This document shows, piece after piece, positions 42,117 to 53,630 of a DNA stretch of 64,000 nt; positions within the stretch are counted from its first letter, which is position 1; each line of letters starts with the position of its first letter. Both the position numbers and the translations under genes were made by a program. Source of the stretch: Pleurodeles waltl. Lineage: Eukaryota; Chordata; Amphibia; Caudata; Salamandridae. The DNA is taken from assembly GCF_031143425.1 (NCBI RefSeq), contig NC_090445.1, forward strand, positions 1,193,408,691 to 1,193,472,690, given 5' to 3'. The notes under the pieces were generated by a model, which saw nothing but the letters and a program-made list of their open reading frames with translations, was not told the origin of the DNA and ran no database searches.

Positions 42117-44455
42117 TTACATAAACCTACGGCGGATGCACCAGGCCTCCGATAGATATTTGGTTACTGTAGCTACCAGGGAAGATGTATCATATGTGCA
42201 AATTCTGGTGGCGTTAGCTCTATCCTGCAGTAAAAAAAAATTGCAGAGGGGAATGATCCACCTCCCTCTGGCACTCTTATACAAAGGGCAGAAGAATAGT
42301 ATATGCTCTGTTGTTTCTTTACTGTGTTGGCAAGAAATGCATCTATCAGTTGAGGAAATGTTAGATGGCCAGTGGGCCGTGAAACTATTGATAGGCAATG
42401 TACCATATCTTAGCTGGAGATATAGAACACGGGCATACGGAGGCATAGGAAGGTTAAAAAAATTCTCGGACCAGGGCTCGTGCTTAAGTTGGAGAAATTC
42501 CATTGTTAGCCTGCCCGCCCCCTTTTGGTGCAAGGAATCTTCATTAATTTTCTCCCAATATCTTCTTGTAACGAATTTCCTTGAATTGTTGGGGATTAGA
42601 TCCGGATGTTTCCAGTAATGGGGGAGTCCTATTTTATTCCAGGCAGATTTAATCTCCTTCAGCCAATGAATTTTCTCCAAGACCTGGGGGGCGGCTTTGA
42701 GCTCCCTTATCGCCAACCTATATGGTTTGAGTTCAACAGTTTTCCATAAACGAATCCAGTAGGAAAGAGGTCTTAGGGCCGCTGTGGCTTTGATGCTATT
42801 TAAACCTAAGTCGAGCCTAAGAGGGGTCATTGGTGTGCCCATACCTAACCGGGACACCTGTCTAAGGAAATTATTTTCTTTAGTTTGCAGAATGTCCACA
42901 TTTTTGTGGGACCCCCAAAGTTCCGCTCCATATAGGGCCGCCGCACGGATTTGGACATTGTAAATCTCCGCAAGTATGTTCAAGGGAGGGCTCGGAGCCT
43001 TTCTAGATCTACGGACAAGGGCCCCACCTCTTTGGCTTATAATAAGATCCCCTTTATCAATAGCTGCCTTCCATTTGCCTGTAGTCGATAGTCTGATACC
43101 CAAATAGTCGAACTCTTCCACTTTTTCCAGCGGAATCGAGTTCATTTCTTTTCTAATGCGCAGTCGTTTCCTTGAAGTACTATATATCATGAGTTTTGTT
43201 TTCTTGACGTTTACGTCCATACCATAGTCACTACAATAGACACAGAATTGATTGATCAAGTTTTGGATTCCCATTGGCGATTTCGATAGCAAGATTGTAT
43301 CATCTGCATATAGCAGACACAGGATTTTTTTCCCAACCAATTTAGGTGAATCATTTGTGCAATTCTCTAAGTAGTGAATACAATTATTAATATAGAGCAG
43401 GAAAAGAGTGGGCGCCAGGACACATCCCTGTCTGACTCCTTTTTTAATAGCTACGGGGTCAGTCAACTCACCCCCCTGACCACAACTAATTTGAGCAAAA
43501 GTATTTTCATGCAGTTGGGCAATGAGTTTCAAAAGACCAGATGGCACCCCCATGTTTGATAGTGTTGACCACAGCAAGTTCCTGGGGATCAAATCAAATG
43601 CGGCTCTAAGATCTATAAAGACCACATACAGATTACCCCCCCCAGGTCAACATTCTTCCATTTTATTGACAGGAATCTCAGGGCTTGGTCTATTGTACTC
43701 ACTGCAGGTCTAAATCCCGCTTGTAGGTCAGAGAGAGCTTCAGACTCCATAATCCATTCATCAAGATGGAGCAAGAGATGTTTTGCATACATTTTTTGGG
43801 AGTTATCAAGAAGACAAATTGGACGATAATTGGCGGGGGTGTTGGGGTTACCTTTTTTAAAAATGGGTACTATTTCAGCCCCTTTCCAAGTAGGTGGGGC
43901 GGGAGCCCCCGCTGCAATTGCATTGCAGATAAGGTTAAGATATGGTGCCCATATATCGGGTCTTGACTTATATAGATCGCCTGGAATCTTATCTGGGCCA
44001 GGGGCCTTTCCCCATTTCAGTGATTCTATTGCTGCTCTTGTTTCAGTTAGAGAGAATATAATCAGGGTGGTCTCTTGGGTTATTGAGGCATCAGGGGCCC
44101 ACAAAGATGCTTCAGATGGACCTTCATATAGTTGTCCAAAATGCTCCACCCATGCTGCTGAGAGAATTGAGGAGCCAGGTGCGGCAGGGGAATCACTGCA
44201 ATCATCAGCTATTAGCTTCCAGAACCTGAATGTGTTGTTGGATTTAGCAGTCTCCAGAATGGTGGCCCATCTGGCCTCTTCCCAGCTTCTGCGTGCCTTG
44301 GAACATTCCTTCTTATAATCCTTCCTGGCTATTCTTAACGACTCAGCATGGCCTTCTTTTATTGCTTTCAGGAGAGATAATTGTGCTTCCCTGCAAAAAT
44401 TGTTAAACCAGGGAGCGCAGTGCTTTTTATTTGGGTTGTTAAAGAATCTTTTTTG
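42117..44455 (-). pseudogene. LINE B ORF2, reverse transcriptase and C-terminal part
   Basis: The RT begins with GKAPGPDKIPGDLYKSRPD near 44020, then IVPIFKKG, NYRPICLLD, QAGFRPAVSTIDQ, VFIDLRAAFDLIPR near 43620 and GVRQGCVLAPTLFLLYINN near 43420. Tyr-Ala-Asp-Asp is at 43299-43310. The 502-codon terminal segment (43625-42117) is intact through the thumb and ends with C-x2-C-x8-H-x4-C (near 42330). Frameshifts occur near 44455 (just after the endonuclease) and near 43620. The enzyme performs target-primed reverse transcription. Its long intact 3' half suggests modest age. Confidence 0.9.
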
Positions 44456-45833
44456 TAAAGAGATGCTTTAAAGATTGAAACAATTCGGTGTGGGCTGCTA
44501 AGAGTCTGTCGCCCTCCCCCTCCTCGTTAAGCCAAATCATACACTCCATTTGGTTGGCAAGCAGATTGTATATAGATGCAAGGTGTTTAGGGGAAGAGAT
44601 AACAGATTCCCATTTTAAGTTGCGTCTATTGTTTGTTAAGGCCAGCTGAAGGTCATGAGTCTTAGAGTGGGACGCTTTAAACGAAGGGAAGAGTCCTCTA
44701 GTCAATAAAATCAACGGGTCATGATCACTCTCAACCTGCTCTTGGACCCTCATATCGAACATGTGGCTCCACAGTCGGATGTCAAGGAGTATATAATCAA
44801 TCTGGCTACTATGCCCTCCGTGCCTAAAGGTGGCTTGCAAATTTATATCCGAGCGCGAACGACCATTACACGCTCGGAGGCCATGTGCTAGTGTAATATC
44901 AGCCAGTAAGCACGCAGATTTACTCAGTCTTGGTCTTTTGTTGGAGACTAGCTGAGGGATGCCCCAATAGGCATCCTCTTCTTTGCATATCCCTTGGACT
45001 AAGGGATTGGGTTCGAATGTGACATTAAAGTCCCCTCCAATCAAGACAAAATAGGAAGAATTGTTTTTAAGAAAACAATCCAGAATGGACAGGGCATCAG
45101 AGTCAGGATGGGAGCTCACGTTCCTATTATAGATATTAATTAATAGTAGGGGTCTCTCTTCAGAAATCGTTATTAATAAGGTTTGCAAATCAGGGCAACC
45201 CATGTCTATTTCTTCTATCTTACACCTAAGAGAACTGTTTAACCAAACAAGCAGCCCTCCCGATGGTCTCCCAAAAGATTACTTGCGTGCTGGAACCCAA
45301 TAGCTTTTAAAGCCTAATCTGTATTTAGGTTCCAATGCCCACGTTTCTTGAAAAAGACAAATCTGGTGTTCGTCAATAAAGTTGCCCCATCTGGAGCTAT
45401 GTAGTTTACTTTCCAACCCTGCTATGTTCCAGCTGAGTACCTCACCGAGATCCTCTATTTTTGTGGACCCTACTTCATTCTGGGAATATTTCCTACAGTG
45501 GAGGGTACAGCTAGGAACCATACTATTTCCCTCAGGTATATTGAGACCTATAGCTTTCTCACTCTGTGCCCTGTTCACCTCGCTGGATGCTACACCAGCT
45601 ATATTTATATTTGGTGAATTAGCCATGCGGGTGAACCCCAGATTACAAGGAACGATTGTCAGGCTGGGAGTCCCTTCCTCATTTGCTTGGCACATGGTGC
45701 TTGCGGGTGATCCCTGATTGTCAAAGTCTGCCAAGGTTGATGAAATAACAGAATTAGAGACGCTGAGGACAAGATGGTGGGTGTCCTCAACTTCACAAAT
45801 ACTCAGAGCCACTTCCGAAAGGTCATCTCCTAG
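44439..45833 (-). pseudogene. LINE B ORF2, endonuclease part, in frame with ORF1 across a UGA
   Basis: Directly after the ORF1 UGA (45834-45836) the frame continues as Leu-Gly-Asp-Asp-Leu-Ser with no AUG for about 100 nt. Endonuclease motifs follow: SWNIAGLESKL near 45430, LFQETWALE near 45350, GRPSGGLLVW near 45260, IGGDFNVTF near 45035, and DYILLDIRLW and SDHDPLILL (44800-44710). An in-frame TAA at 45279-45281 lies between LFQETWA and GRPSGG. SDHDP contains the conserved catalytic His. The stretch 44460-44150 downstream, read in the shifted frame, still shows HCAPWFNN-type linker sequence. Confidence 0.87.
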
Positions 45834-47220
45834 TCAATCTATCTCAGAAAGAGATGGTGAAAGGCATCTAGGGCCAAGTACGGGGATAGGCTGTGTTTGG
45901 GTAGCGGGGGAAGCCCAATGTAACAGCGGCGATTGTCTACTCCAAGATGGCATAGAGGGAGGATAAAATACTTGTAACCTGCAAAGGGAAACTTTACCTA
46001 TTAAAGGATAAGGTCTGTTAGCATTTAAAAAGAGCCGTTGAACAAGGTCAGGAGAGTTGAAGTTGATAACAATACAGTCGCCTGAACCGATCTTCGCTAA
46101 GGAGCCCACCCACCCTACCCTTCTCACCATCAGTATCGAAAGGTATCATGGGGAAAGCAAACCCCGCATTCGCTTGTAACCAATGAATGACCTTGTTTTT
46201 GAGTTCGATAAAAGATTCAGTGGAGTGAGGTTTGAGTTCAGGTACATTCGATATAATGAGAACATATGGGCATGATTCTGGTGGTAAATGTAGCACTTTT
46301 GGATCTAACAGACCACTGATCTGGCCCCTCTTCTGGGGACCTAATTGAAGGTGCTCACAGGTGGGGTTACCTTCTCCCGAATTAGTTACTGGGCTATTCC
46401 ATGGGGCGGATCCTTTTGGAAGGGGAACTGAGACTATACGAGGCTTATTCATTAAAATACTAGCTGCTTTAACGGAGCTGGGCCAATCTTGATTAAAAGA
46501 GGAAAGAGGAGACTTGGCTATTTGGCCGGATGGTCTGTTGGCAATAATGAGATCATAATTGGGGGGGGGAATGGGATTGAGTTTCTACAGTTGGAGCAGT
46601 TATTGGTAGCTGGCTATTGATAAGACTTTCCAGTTTGTCCTCTATTGTTTGGAGACGAGTTAAAATAGGAAGAAATAGTTTTGATAGCTCGTCTCTTATG
46701 AGATCCCTGGTATGCTCATTTGCCTGTCGTTCGTCAGTGTTGTGAGAGGGGATTAAAATCGCATCCTTATTAGAAGGCTGAGCCAAGTTAGAGGGGCTCA
46801 AAGTCCTAGATCGTTTGTTTTTAATAACAGGTTCCCTTCGTTTCCTTTTTCCTTTGGTATTAGAGTCTACTGAGGTAAAGGGACCTTCATTTGAGGGACT
46901 CCGAATCAGCAAGATTGGCGCGGCACGGGTGGTGGTTACGTTTGGCGTTTCATCCTGGAACTCCTGGGGGATTCTAGATGGGGAGGGGAGAGGGGTAGTC
47001 AGCACAGACTGCAATTCTGTTCGCAGGGGGGGCTGTGGGGCAGAGCTATCATTGACTAGACTGTTAATTAGAGATGGGGGAACAGCTAAGCGTCGCTGCA
47101 CTAACTCTATTTCTTTTTCAAGTTCCCCAACAGCCTTTTGCAGGAATCCATCTAGGGTTTTGTTAGTACGCTGCTTTCCTTCCAACGCCCCCCCACGTCG
47201 TCGACCTATTTTCCTTCCTT
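45834..47220 (-). pseudogene. LINE B ORF1, with two frameshifts
   Basis: Read in three consecutive frames: about 47220-46553, 46452-46048 and 46130-45834. The first has a predicted coiled-coil-like segment (FLQKAVGELEKEIELVQRRL) and a basic KGKRKRREPVIKNKRSR cluster. The second has YVLIISNVPELK, then LKNKVIHW, matching LINE A. The third has GDCIVINFNS...LFLNANRPYP, a strand-helix pattern like the last part of an RNA-recognition fold (tentative). It ends Ser-Glu-Ile-Asp before UGA, as LINE A ends Ser-Ala-Ile-Asp. No clear AUG was found at the start. Confidence 0.7.
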
Positions 47221-47394
47221 GGAACCAGGGGCCTCTAATGAGCCGCTGGCTTATGGCGATGTTAGGCCTTTAGGACCCACCCTCTGCCGCTAAAGATGAA
47301 AGGAAAGAAAAATACAACACGACTTATGAGCTTCTCAGACCCTACTGTTCGCAAGTCACAGAAACAAGTCCAAAGTCAAAAACCAAGGGATGTA

Positions 47395-47581
47395 GCCCGG
47401 CCCGGCCTCTTTCGGTCGCGGACGGGCGCAGGACGGGCCCGCCCTTGGCCCGGGCTTCGACCGGGCGCGGCCCGCGCGCGTCGAGCGGGCGCGCGTTAAA
47501 GTTTAAAGGGGCTTCTCCCGCCCCGAAGTCAGGTGAACAACAGCCAATTAGGAGGGGAACCCGGCTCCAGCCCCTGTCTCC
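47395..47581 (-). promoter_or_regulatory. LINE B CpG-rich 5' region, probable internal promoter
   Basis: Extremely GC- and CpG-rich from 47395 to 47500, then the core TTTAAAGGGGCTTCTCCCGCC.CGAAGTCAGGTG, which matches the LINE A monomer core with the same distance (about 33 nt) to the 5' end of the element. Only one unit is present. Promoter function is inferred by analogy with other LINEs. Confidence 0.6.
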
Positions 47582-47900
47582 ATTGTGTATAATACTTATC
47601 TCCAGAAGTAGTATTGCCTCTAAGATATTTTTTGGCCTTGTGTCAAAATAAAGTACCTTTATTTTTGGTAACACTGAGTATTGTATTTTATTGTGTATAA
47701 GTACTGTGTGACTATGGTGGTATTGCAAGAGCTTTGCATGTCTCCTAGTTCAGCCTTAGCTGCTCTGCCACAGCAACCCCTAGACAGTCTAAGCTGCTAG
47801 ACACTGCCTGCATTTCACTAATAAGACATAACTGGACCTGGTATAAGGTGTAAGTACCTTAGCTACCCACTACAAACCAGGCCAGCCTCCTACAACTGTT
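47582..47900. repeat. Older interspersed repeat, right part after LINE B
   Basis: Starts with the second copy of the ATTGTGTAT duplication. It contains ACCTTTATTTTTGGTAACACTGAGTATTG and, farther on, ACTGTGTGACTATGGTGGTATTGC, and runs to about the CCAGCCTCCTACAAC near 47895. It is read as the continuation of 39840-41584. Confidence 0.5.
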
Positions 47901-47989
47901 ACTAGGCTTTTAATCTTGTTTTTTCCTTTTACTTTAAATTTAGCACTTTCTTGATAGTTGCAGTTTATGAATTTCCTTGATTATAGCAT

Positions 47990-50460
47990 CCTCTGAAGAT
48001 GACTGTTGGAAATTGCCCTTCCTGCAGGGTTATCCACAAACTTTTTGCCTTTACCTCCTGTTTTGTTGCTGTACATTTTGTCGGTCTTAGGACTCTGAGC
48101 ACTTTATTACTGCTGGCCAGTACTAAAGTGCAAGTGCTTCTCCCCTACAACATGGTAATGTTAGTGGATCCACAATTGGCATTTTTAATTTATCTGTGGG
48201 TCCCTTGTAGAGTGGTATACCCAAACTCAAGGCCTGTAGATGAAATGCTACTATTGGGCATGCAGCGCTAATTGTGCCACCCACTTGAATAGCTCTGTAA
48301 ACATGTCTCAGGCCTACCACCAAAGAGCCTGTGTGTGGAGTCTAACTGCAAACCTACTTGGTATTTAAAACCTTTGCCAAACCTTAATCTCCCCTTTTCT
48401 TACATTAAGTCACCCCTAAGGTAGGCCATAAGAAGCCCATAGGGCAGGGCCCCATGTAAGCAAAAGGCAGGACATACGCTTTTAAGTTCTCATGTCATGG
48501 TAATGAAAAACTCCCCAAAGTCCTTTTTCAATACAGTGTTGTCTGCCCCTCTCATAGGCCTGCATTTGGAATTCCTTATATTGCCTTTAAGGTCCAATTC
48601 CTTATCTGCTATGACTAGCTGCATCATGTTTAGTACCATTGGAATGGTTATAATAAATCCTTTCTACTGGTAAGGTTGGATTTATTATTACTATTTTCAA
48701 AATGCCACTTTTAGAAAGTAGGCATTTCTTTGGAGGCATTTCTTAGCACTTTGTGCCCTGTGCGCCCACAGCCTCCAATACACGTTGGGCTTGGGTTAGG
48801 TGACAGTTACACTTGTGCATTCCATTCAAACACCAACAACACAGGATACTCAATTGCATCTGCATGCATCTTTATACTGCTTGGTTTTCCTGAGGAGGAG
48901 GTTGGGAGGGGTAGCATCTGGAGTCCACACATAGAGGCTCTTACTTCCCACTGATAGTCTGGAGCAGAGGCTGACCTGAAAGCCGGACCTGTGCACTTCA
49001 CAAGAATTCTTTGTATTCACTCCACACATCAAAGGCACTTTTTAATGTAAATATTGGGCCCAAGACAAGACAGTACACTTCTGGACTCAAGACACCCTGC
49101 TGAAGTAAAGACTGCTGTGTGCCAGGATTGCACTCTGTCAGGATTGACTGCTCTCAGGAACTGCTGCCCTGCTTGGTTGTGCCGCCCTGCTGCCTGCTGA
49201 TCTATGCCTAGTAACCCATGGCTTGACCTCCAAGCATAGAGCGACCCCGAGCGGTCCTACTTTTTCCACACTGCTCACCTCGCAACTGTCATCCGAGCAG
49301 CCTCTGCCCTGCTTTGCTGCTTGCTTTGCAACAACTTCTCCCAGGTGCCTCCTGACCTGCTTTGCCTCTTGTATCGCAAAAACTTCCCCCAAGCGACTTC
49401 GACCCTGCTTTGCCGCTTGTATCACAACAACTTCCCCCGAGCGACTTCGGCCCTGCTTTGCTGCTTGTATCGCAACAACTTCCCCCGAGCGACTTCTGCC
49501 CTGCTTTGCCACTTGCATTGCATCAACCTCATCCGAGTGGCTTTGGACCTGCTTTGCTACTTGCATCGCATCAACCCCACCCAAACAGCTTTGGACCTGC
49601 TTTGCCGCTTACATCACATCATCCTCACCTGAGTGGCTTCTGCCCTGCTTTGCTGCTCGCAATGCATCAAACTCATCCGAGCAGCTTCTGTCCTGCTTTG
49701 CCAGTCTCATGGCTTCAACCTCACCTGAGTAGCTTCTGCCCTGCTTTGCCCCTCTCGTCGCATCGACTTTTCAGCCAAGCGGCTTCTGTCCTGCTTCGCC
49801 ACTCTGACCCCATTAACTTCACCGAGGCAGCTTCTGCCTTTGCTGCTCTCATTGCAACAACCTCATCTGAGCCGCTTCTGCTTAGCTTCACCCCTCTCAT
49901 CTTGTCAGCTTCACCTGAGCGGCCTCTGCCCCGTGCATGCCACTCACTCTTATTCAGCGTCACTCATGCAGCACCTGAACCGCTCTGCCTCATCCACTTC
50001 TTCAACTTCAACCCGAGTAGCTGTGGCCCTGCATTGCCGCATCCCCCTACTGATAGGAACACAACCACGGATATTGGACACCTGTGCCGAGGAGTCCCCG
50101 GCACCATCAGTTTGACCCATTACTCTTTTCTTGCACATTGATCTTACTACCTTCAAAGCTAAATATTTCTGTATTGTATTGAACTTAAATGTATCTAGAT
50201 AAACAAAATATTTTTTTTTATATACCCGTGTGAAGTCTTTTACCGGGGTGCGCCTCATATGGTTTTGTGTGGGTGGAGCACAAGTACTTTACACATAGCC
50301 TGCTAAGTTAGGCCTGCCTGCTGAGGTCCAAGCTACCAGAGGGTGAACACAGGCTAATTTATGATGTGTCATTGACTTGCCCAGACTAGAGCTGTGGTCC
50401 CTACTTGACAGGGTGCATACCTCTGCCAACAACAGACGTGGTTTCTAACAGTGACACACT
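47990..50460. repeat. Long non-coding interspersed repeat enclosing a minisatellite
   Basis: A block with features I associate from memory with a long, non-coding newt repeat of LTR-retrotransposon type: CCACCCAC near 48280, CACCCCTAAGGTAGGCC near 48410, AATGCCACTTTTAGAAAGTAGGCATTT near 48700, and CAAGCTACCAGAGGGTGAACACAGGCTAAT near 50330. A CT-rich leader is followed by the 48-bp minisatellite (49265-50045). No coding domain is visible. Ends and target duplication are not resolved. Confidence 0.45.
49265..50045. repeat. 48-bp minisatellite, open on both strands
   Basis: The phrase (C/A)CCTGCTTTG recurs at 49307, 49355, 49403, 49451, 49499, 49547, 49595, 49643, 49691 and 49739, exactly 48 bp apart. 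More diverged units continue to about 50040. Because 48 is a multiple of three, a unit without stops stays open in every repeat, which explains the long open frames on both strands (+ 49223-49732 and 49362-50141, - 49584-49138). These would be 16-residue repeats. No start context, homology or splice signals point to a real protein. Confidence 0.88.
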
Positions 50461-50763
50461 CTGTGTCTTCCTTCTCCTCAAGAAAGCAAACCTTGGTGCA
50501 AATCTGGGGGCAAGACTAGGTGACAACACTATGGGTGCAGATCATGTGTTTTAGTGAGTCTTCGTCCCATATTCTGATTCCGGGAAGAAGATCTTGGATT
50601 AATGCAATAACATGATTTCCTTCTGTGGGATGCCTCAGATTCACTCTTGCACTATTTGCCACATCTTCTTGTATGGCCTCACATGCTTTCATCTTTTCTT
50701 CCACGGACAGCAGTCTCACCCCTATTTAAGCAAGCTTCTTTAATTTCTATTCCAGCATCTACT
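50460..50763. other. Short flank before LINE C
   Basis: Contains an antisense 67-codon open frame (50719-50516) of unknown meaning that begins with a possible coiled-coil pattern. It ends in CCAGCATCTACT (50752-50763), the left target duplication of LINE C. Confidence 0.4.
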
Positions 50764-51438
50764 TTTTTTTTTTTTAACAGATTTTATTAAGTTTCAAATA
50801 CAAACATTACAACCCTCTCATGGGCTCCTTTTGTTAGTTGTGCCCCACCGCAATAGACACTTTCAATGTCTTATACAGGATAAAGTATATCTGGCATGTT
50901 ATTACATTTAGCACGTAACATTGACAGTGGTAGCGTCGTACCCAGTTATTGCACAGTGTCCCTTATTCTCCTGATATTTCTCGCTGTGGCATGTGGTCTG
51001 GTGGGTATTTCCTTTTGACAGGGGTCCCTCGGGGGCCTAAACTCCCCCCGCTCCCTCCTCGTGTGCCTAGATGTTGCGATATTTCAGTGTGTGGTAGGTA
51101 TCTCGGACTGCTATGTGGGAGGAGATCCTCTCAGTTTTCGGCCTACTCTCATGTCTCCTTATGTGTCTGTGTGGTCCCTATTGGTGCTGAATTCGGGTGT
51201 CATGGTTCCATATTGAGTGTCAGCGCAGAACGTTCAGGGTGGTGTCGCCTCATCTTGTGGCCCCTCCCCCAGGTGTTCTAGTTCCTAATGTGCCCCATGC
51301 CCTCTCCAGTGGTCCTTGGCCTCTCCGCGCTTCCCTGTGCCTAGCTGCCTCTTCTGCCTTTGCCCATTTCAACACTTCTCTCTCCCATATGCTTTCGCGG
51401 GGCCCTGTGTCGCCTTCCAAGTCATTGCTATTTCTCTT

Positions 51439-53630
51439 TTAGCCAAAACCAAAGCCAAAATCCTGAAACTGGTCTGCGACTTTGTTCTGAATTTGTTGGC
51501 GATAGCCTCCTAATAAACAGTGTCTGCGATCAACTGGTACTTCTCGATCGATCGGATCTGTGATGTGATGTGTAATCGATCTCCAGAACTCTCGTATGTT
51601 CGGACAAGACCAAAACTTGTGGAGAAATTCTGCGTCCTCCTCTCCGCATCTAGGACACTTGGCCTCTGTGAGACCGAAGTGCCTCTTAATTCTGCCTGAG
51701 GTCAGGTAGGCTCTATGTAACACGTACATATTGATAAGTTTAAATCGGGCGTTCCTAGAGGTCTACGGGGTCTGAGCCAATATTCCCTCCCATTCATTAT
51801 CTGTGATAGGGGCCCCCAAGTCTGTCTCCCATTTATGCTTAAGGATTCTTAACAGCTTGCAGAACACGGATCTGATTTTCCTATAAAGGCAGGTCACTGC
51901 CTTAAGTGTACCCATGGCACTTCCAAGATATTGAGTCACTTCCGATATTGGTGACTTTATTCCGCCCCACCTGCCAGTGCTGGACAATCGTCTCTGTGAC
52001 TGCTCTATAAAGCAAAAAGTGCCCCACTGGAATCCGACACCGGGCGCAGAAATCTTCAAAGGGCAAGAGAGAATCTGCTTCGTATAGAGTCTCCACAGTG
52101 GTTGCCCCCGCCGCCTCCCATCGTAAGAGTCTCCTCCAGTCCCCTCTATGCGGTAATGCCAGCAAGCATTTCAGTGGTATGTCAGGCGCGTAGGGCGTGG
52201 CACATTGTGATCTGCGGAGATGTCGTAGTCAACATCTGTGCATCACTTTCAGCTCACAGGAGACAGAGACAGGCGGGGGCCCTAGCTGTAGTAAAAAGGG
52301 GAAGTCTCCCTATCTGGCATTATCCGGCCAGCAAGTCATCGAGTCAGCCACTGCAGTTGACCCGCTAAATAGTAAGCTTCGAAGTGAGGGACAGCCAGTC
52401 CCCCCTCCTCAAGTGGGCGTTGCAGGACCGTGAGTGCCAAACATCGTCTGCCTGTAGTCTATGATCATTGAGTTTAATTTTTTGAAGAAGGTTCTCAGAG
52501 TCCACAACAGGAGAGTGGTGAAAAGGTACAACAGACGGGGTAGCGCCATCATTTTTAAGAGTGGCAGTCGTCCCACCACGGATATTGGCAGTGAGACCCA
52601 GAAAGTCATATTCCCCAGAATTCCTCTCAAAGTCTGCTGTGTTTCCCTCCAGCAGGTCTAAGTTACTATGGTAAACCTGAACTCCCAAGTAAGGCAGGCA
52701 TTGTGGTTCCCACTGTAGGTTCCCAAGATCCAAGGGGGCACTCTGCCCTCGAGGACAGGAAATAAGCTAGATTTTTGCCAATTTACTCTGAGGCCAGATA
52801 TACCCCCAGCTCCAATAGGCTGCGGGCTCCATCCTGCAGGAAGAGCAATAGATCATCTGCATACAAGGCGATGTGGTGCATTTGTCCCACTATCGTTATG
52901 CCCGCATAAGCCCTTTCCGCCCTGGCAATACAAGCCAGCGGTTCGATAGCTAAAGTAAAAAGCAATGGAGAGAGGGGACAACCCTGTCTGGTCCCCCTCT
53001 CCACCCAATAGCTTTCCGATATTGTAGTGTAGATAAATTACTCCCCCAGCCCAAATTTACAAAGCACTTCATAAAGATATTACCACTCAAGGCTATCAAA
53101 GGCTTTTTCTAAATAGATTCCTAATATCATCGCCTTTTGTTTAGCTTAGGCTTCACTATGAAGAGAAGAGGCGCCTCATATTCATTTCTGTTTGAAGTCC
53201 TGGGATGAACCCAGCCTGGTCTATATGGACCAGGTGTGGCATACGCCGCAATAGGCGCGTAGCCAGAATTTTGCTCAGTATCTTATAATCCACAGGCAGC
53301 ATCGACAGGGGGTGGTATGAGGCCACATCTGTGGGCGGCTTCCTCGGTTTCAGCAGAGGAATGATCAAGGCCTCCTAGAGCTGTTCTCTACCTTCTTCAT
53401 ATACCTCAATCAGTCTTGGGCCCAATTTATCTATATATGTTGAGTAAAATTCAACCGGGAGTCCATCTGGTCACCTGGTATTGTTTCACACTGTGCTGCT
53501 AACGGCCGCCTTCACTTCAGCTACAATAATCGCTTTCCCCAGCTCCGTCGCCTCGAGCTCAGAGACTGTTGGGACTACAATATGTGATAAGAAATTGTGT
53601 ATCTCTGCTTCCGTTGATCAGACTTTGTTC
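51439..53630 (-). pseudogene. LINE C ORF2, reverse transcriptase and C-terminal domain
   Basis: Fragments in several frames. MIIPLLKPRKPPTD and VDYKILSKILATRL (53368-53156) match the L1 palm entry, followed by DQAGFIPG. RGTRQGCPLSPLLFTLAIEP (near 52990) and Tyr-Ala-Asp-Asp (52852-52863) give the catalytic core. The C-terminal domain (51729-51439) has HRAYLTSGRIKRHFG and a C-x2-C...H...C motif (CPRCGEE...HKFWSCP), the L1 cysteine-rich end. Frameshifts lie near 53150, 52770, 52370 and 51750. Confidence 0.87.

Larger units (their letters stand above)
41585..47581 (-). mobile_element. LINE B: full-length APE-type non-LTR retrotransposon
   Basis: This 5997-bp insertion is bracketed by the 9-bp direct repeat ATTGTGTAT at 41576-41584 and 47582-47590. 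On the - strand it has a CpG-rich 5' region, ORF1, ORF2 (endonuclease, reverse transcriptase, CCHC) and a 3' hairpin with an AAATAAATAAA-type tail. It is the same family as LINE A: matching ORF1 and ORF2 motifs, the same in-frame UGA junction, and the same 5' core. It is diverged and carries more frameshifts. Clade is unresolved between Jockey/I/Vingi-like groups. Confidence 0.93.

Noticed and set aside
42082..42618. A 178-codon + strand open frame
   Set aside because: It lies antisense to the C-terminal part of the LINE B ORF2, which has clear motifs on the - strand.
43830..44318. A 162-codon + strand open frame
   Set aside because: Antisense shadow of the LINE B reverse transcriptase and linker.
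49362..50141. A 259-codon open frame on the + strand
   Set aside because: It is produced by the 48-bp minisatellite, whose unit length keeps all frames open. Similar open frames exist on other frames and on the - strand, and there is no homology or start context.
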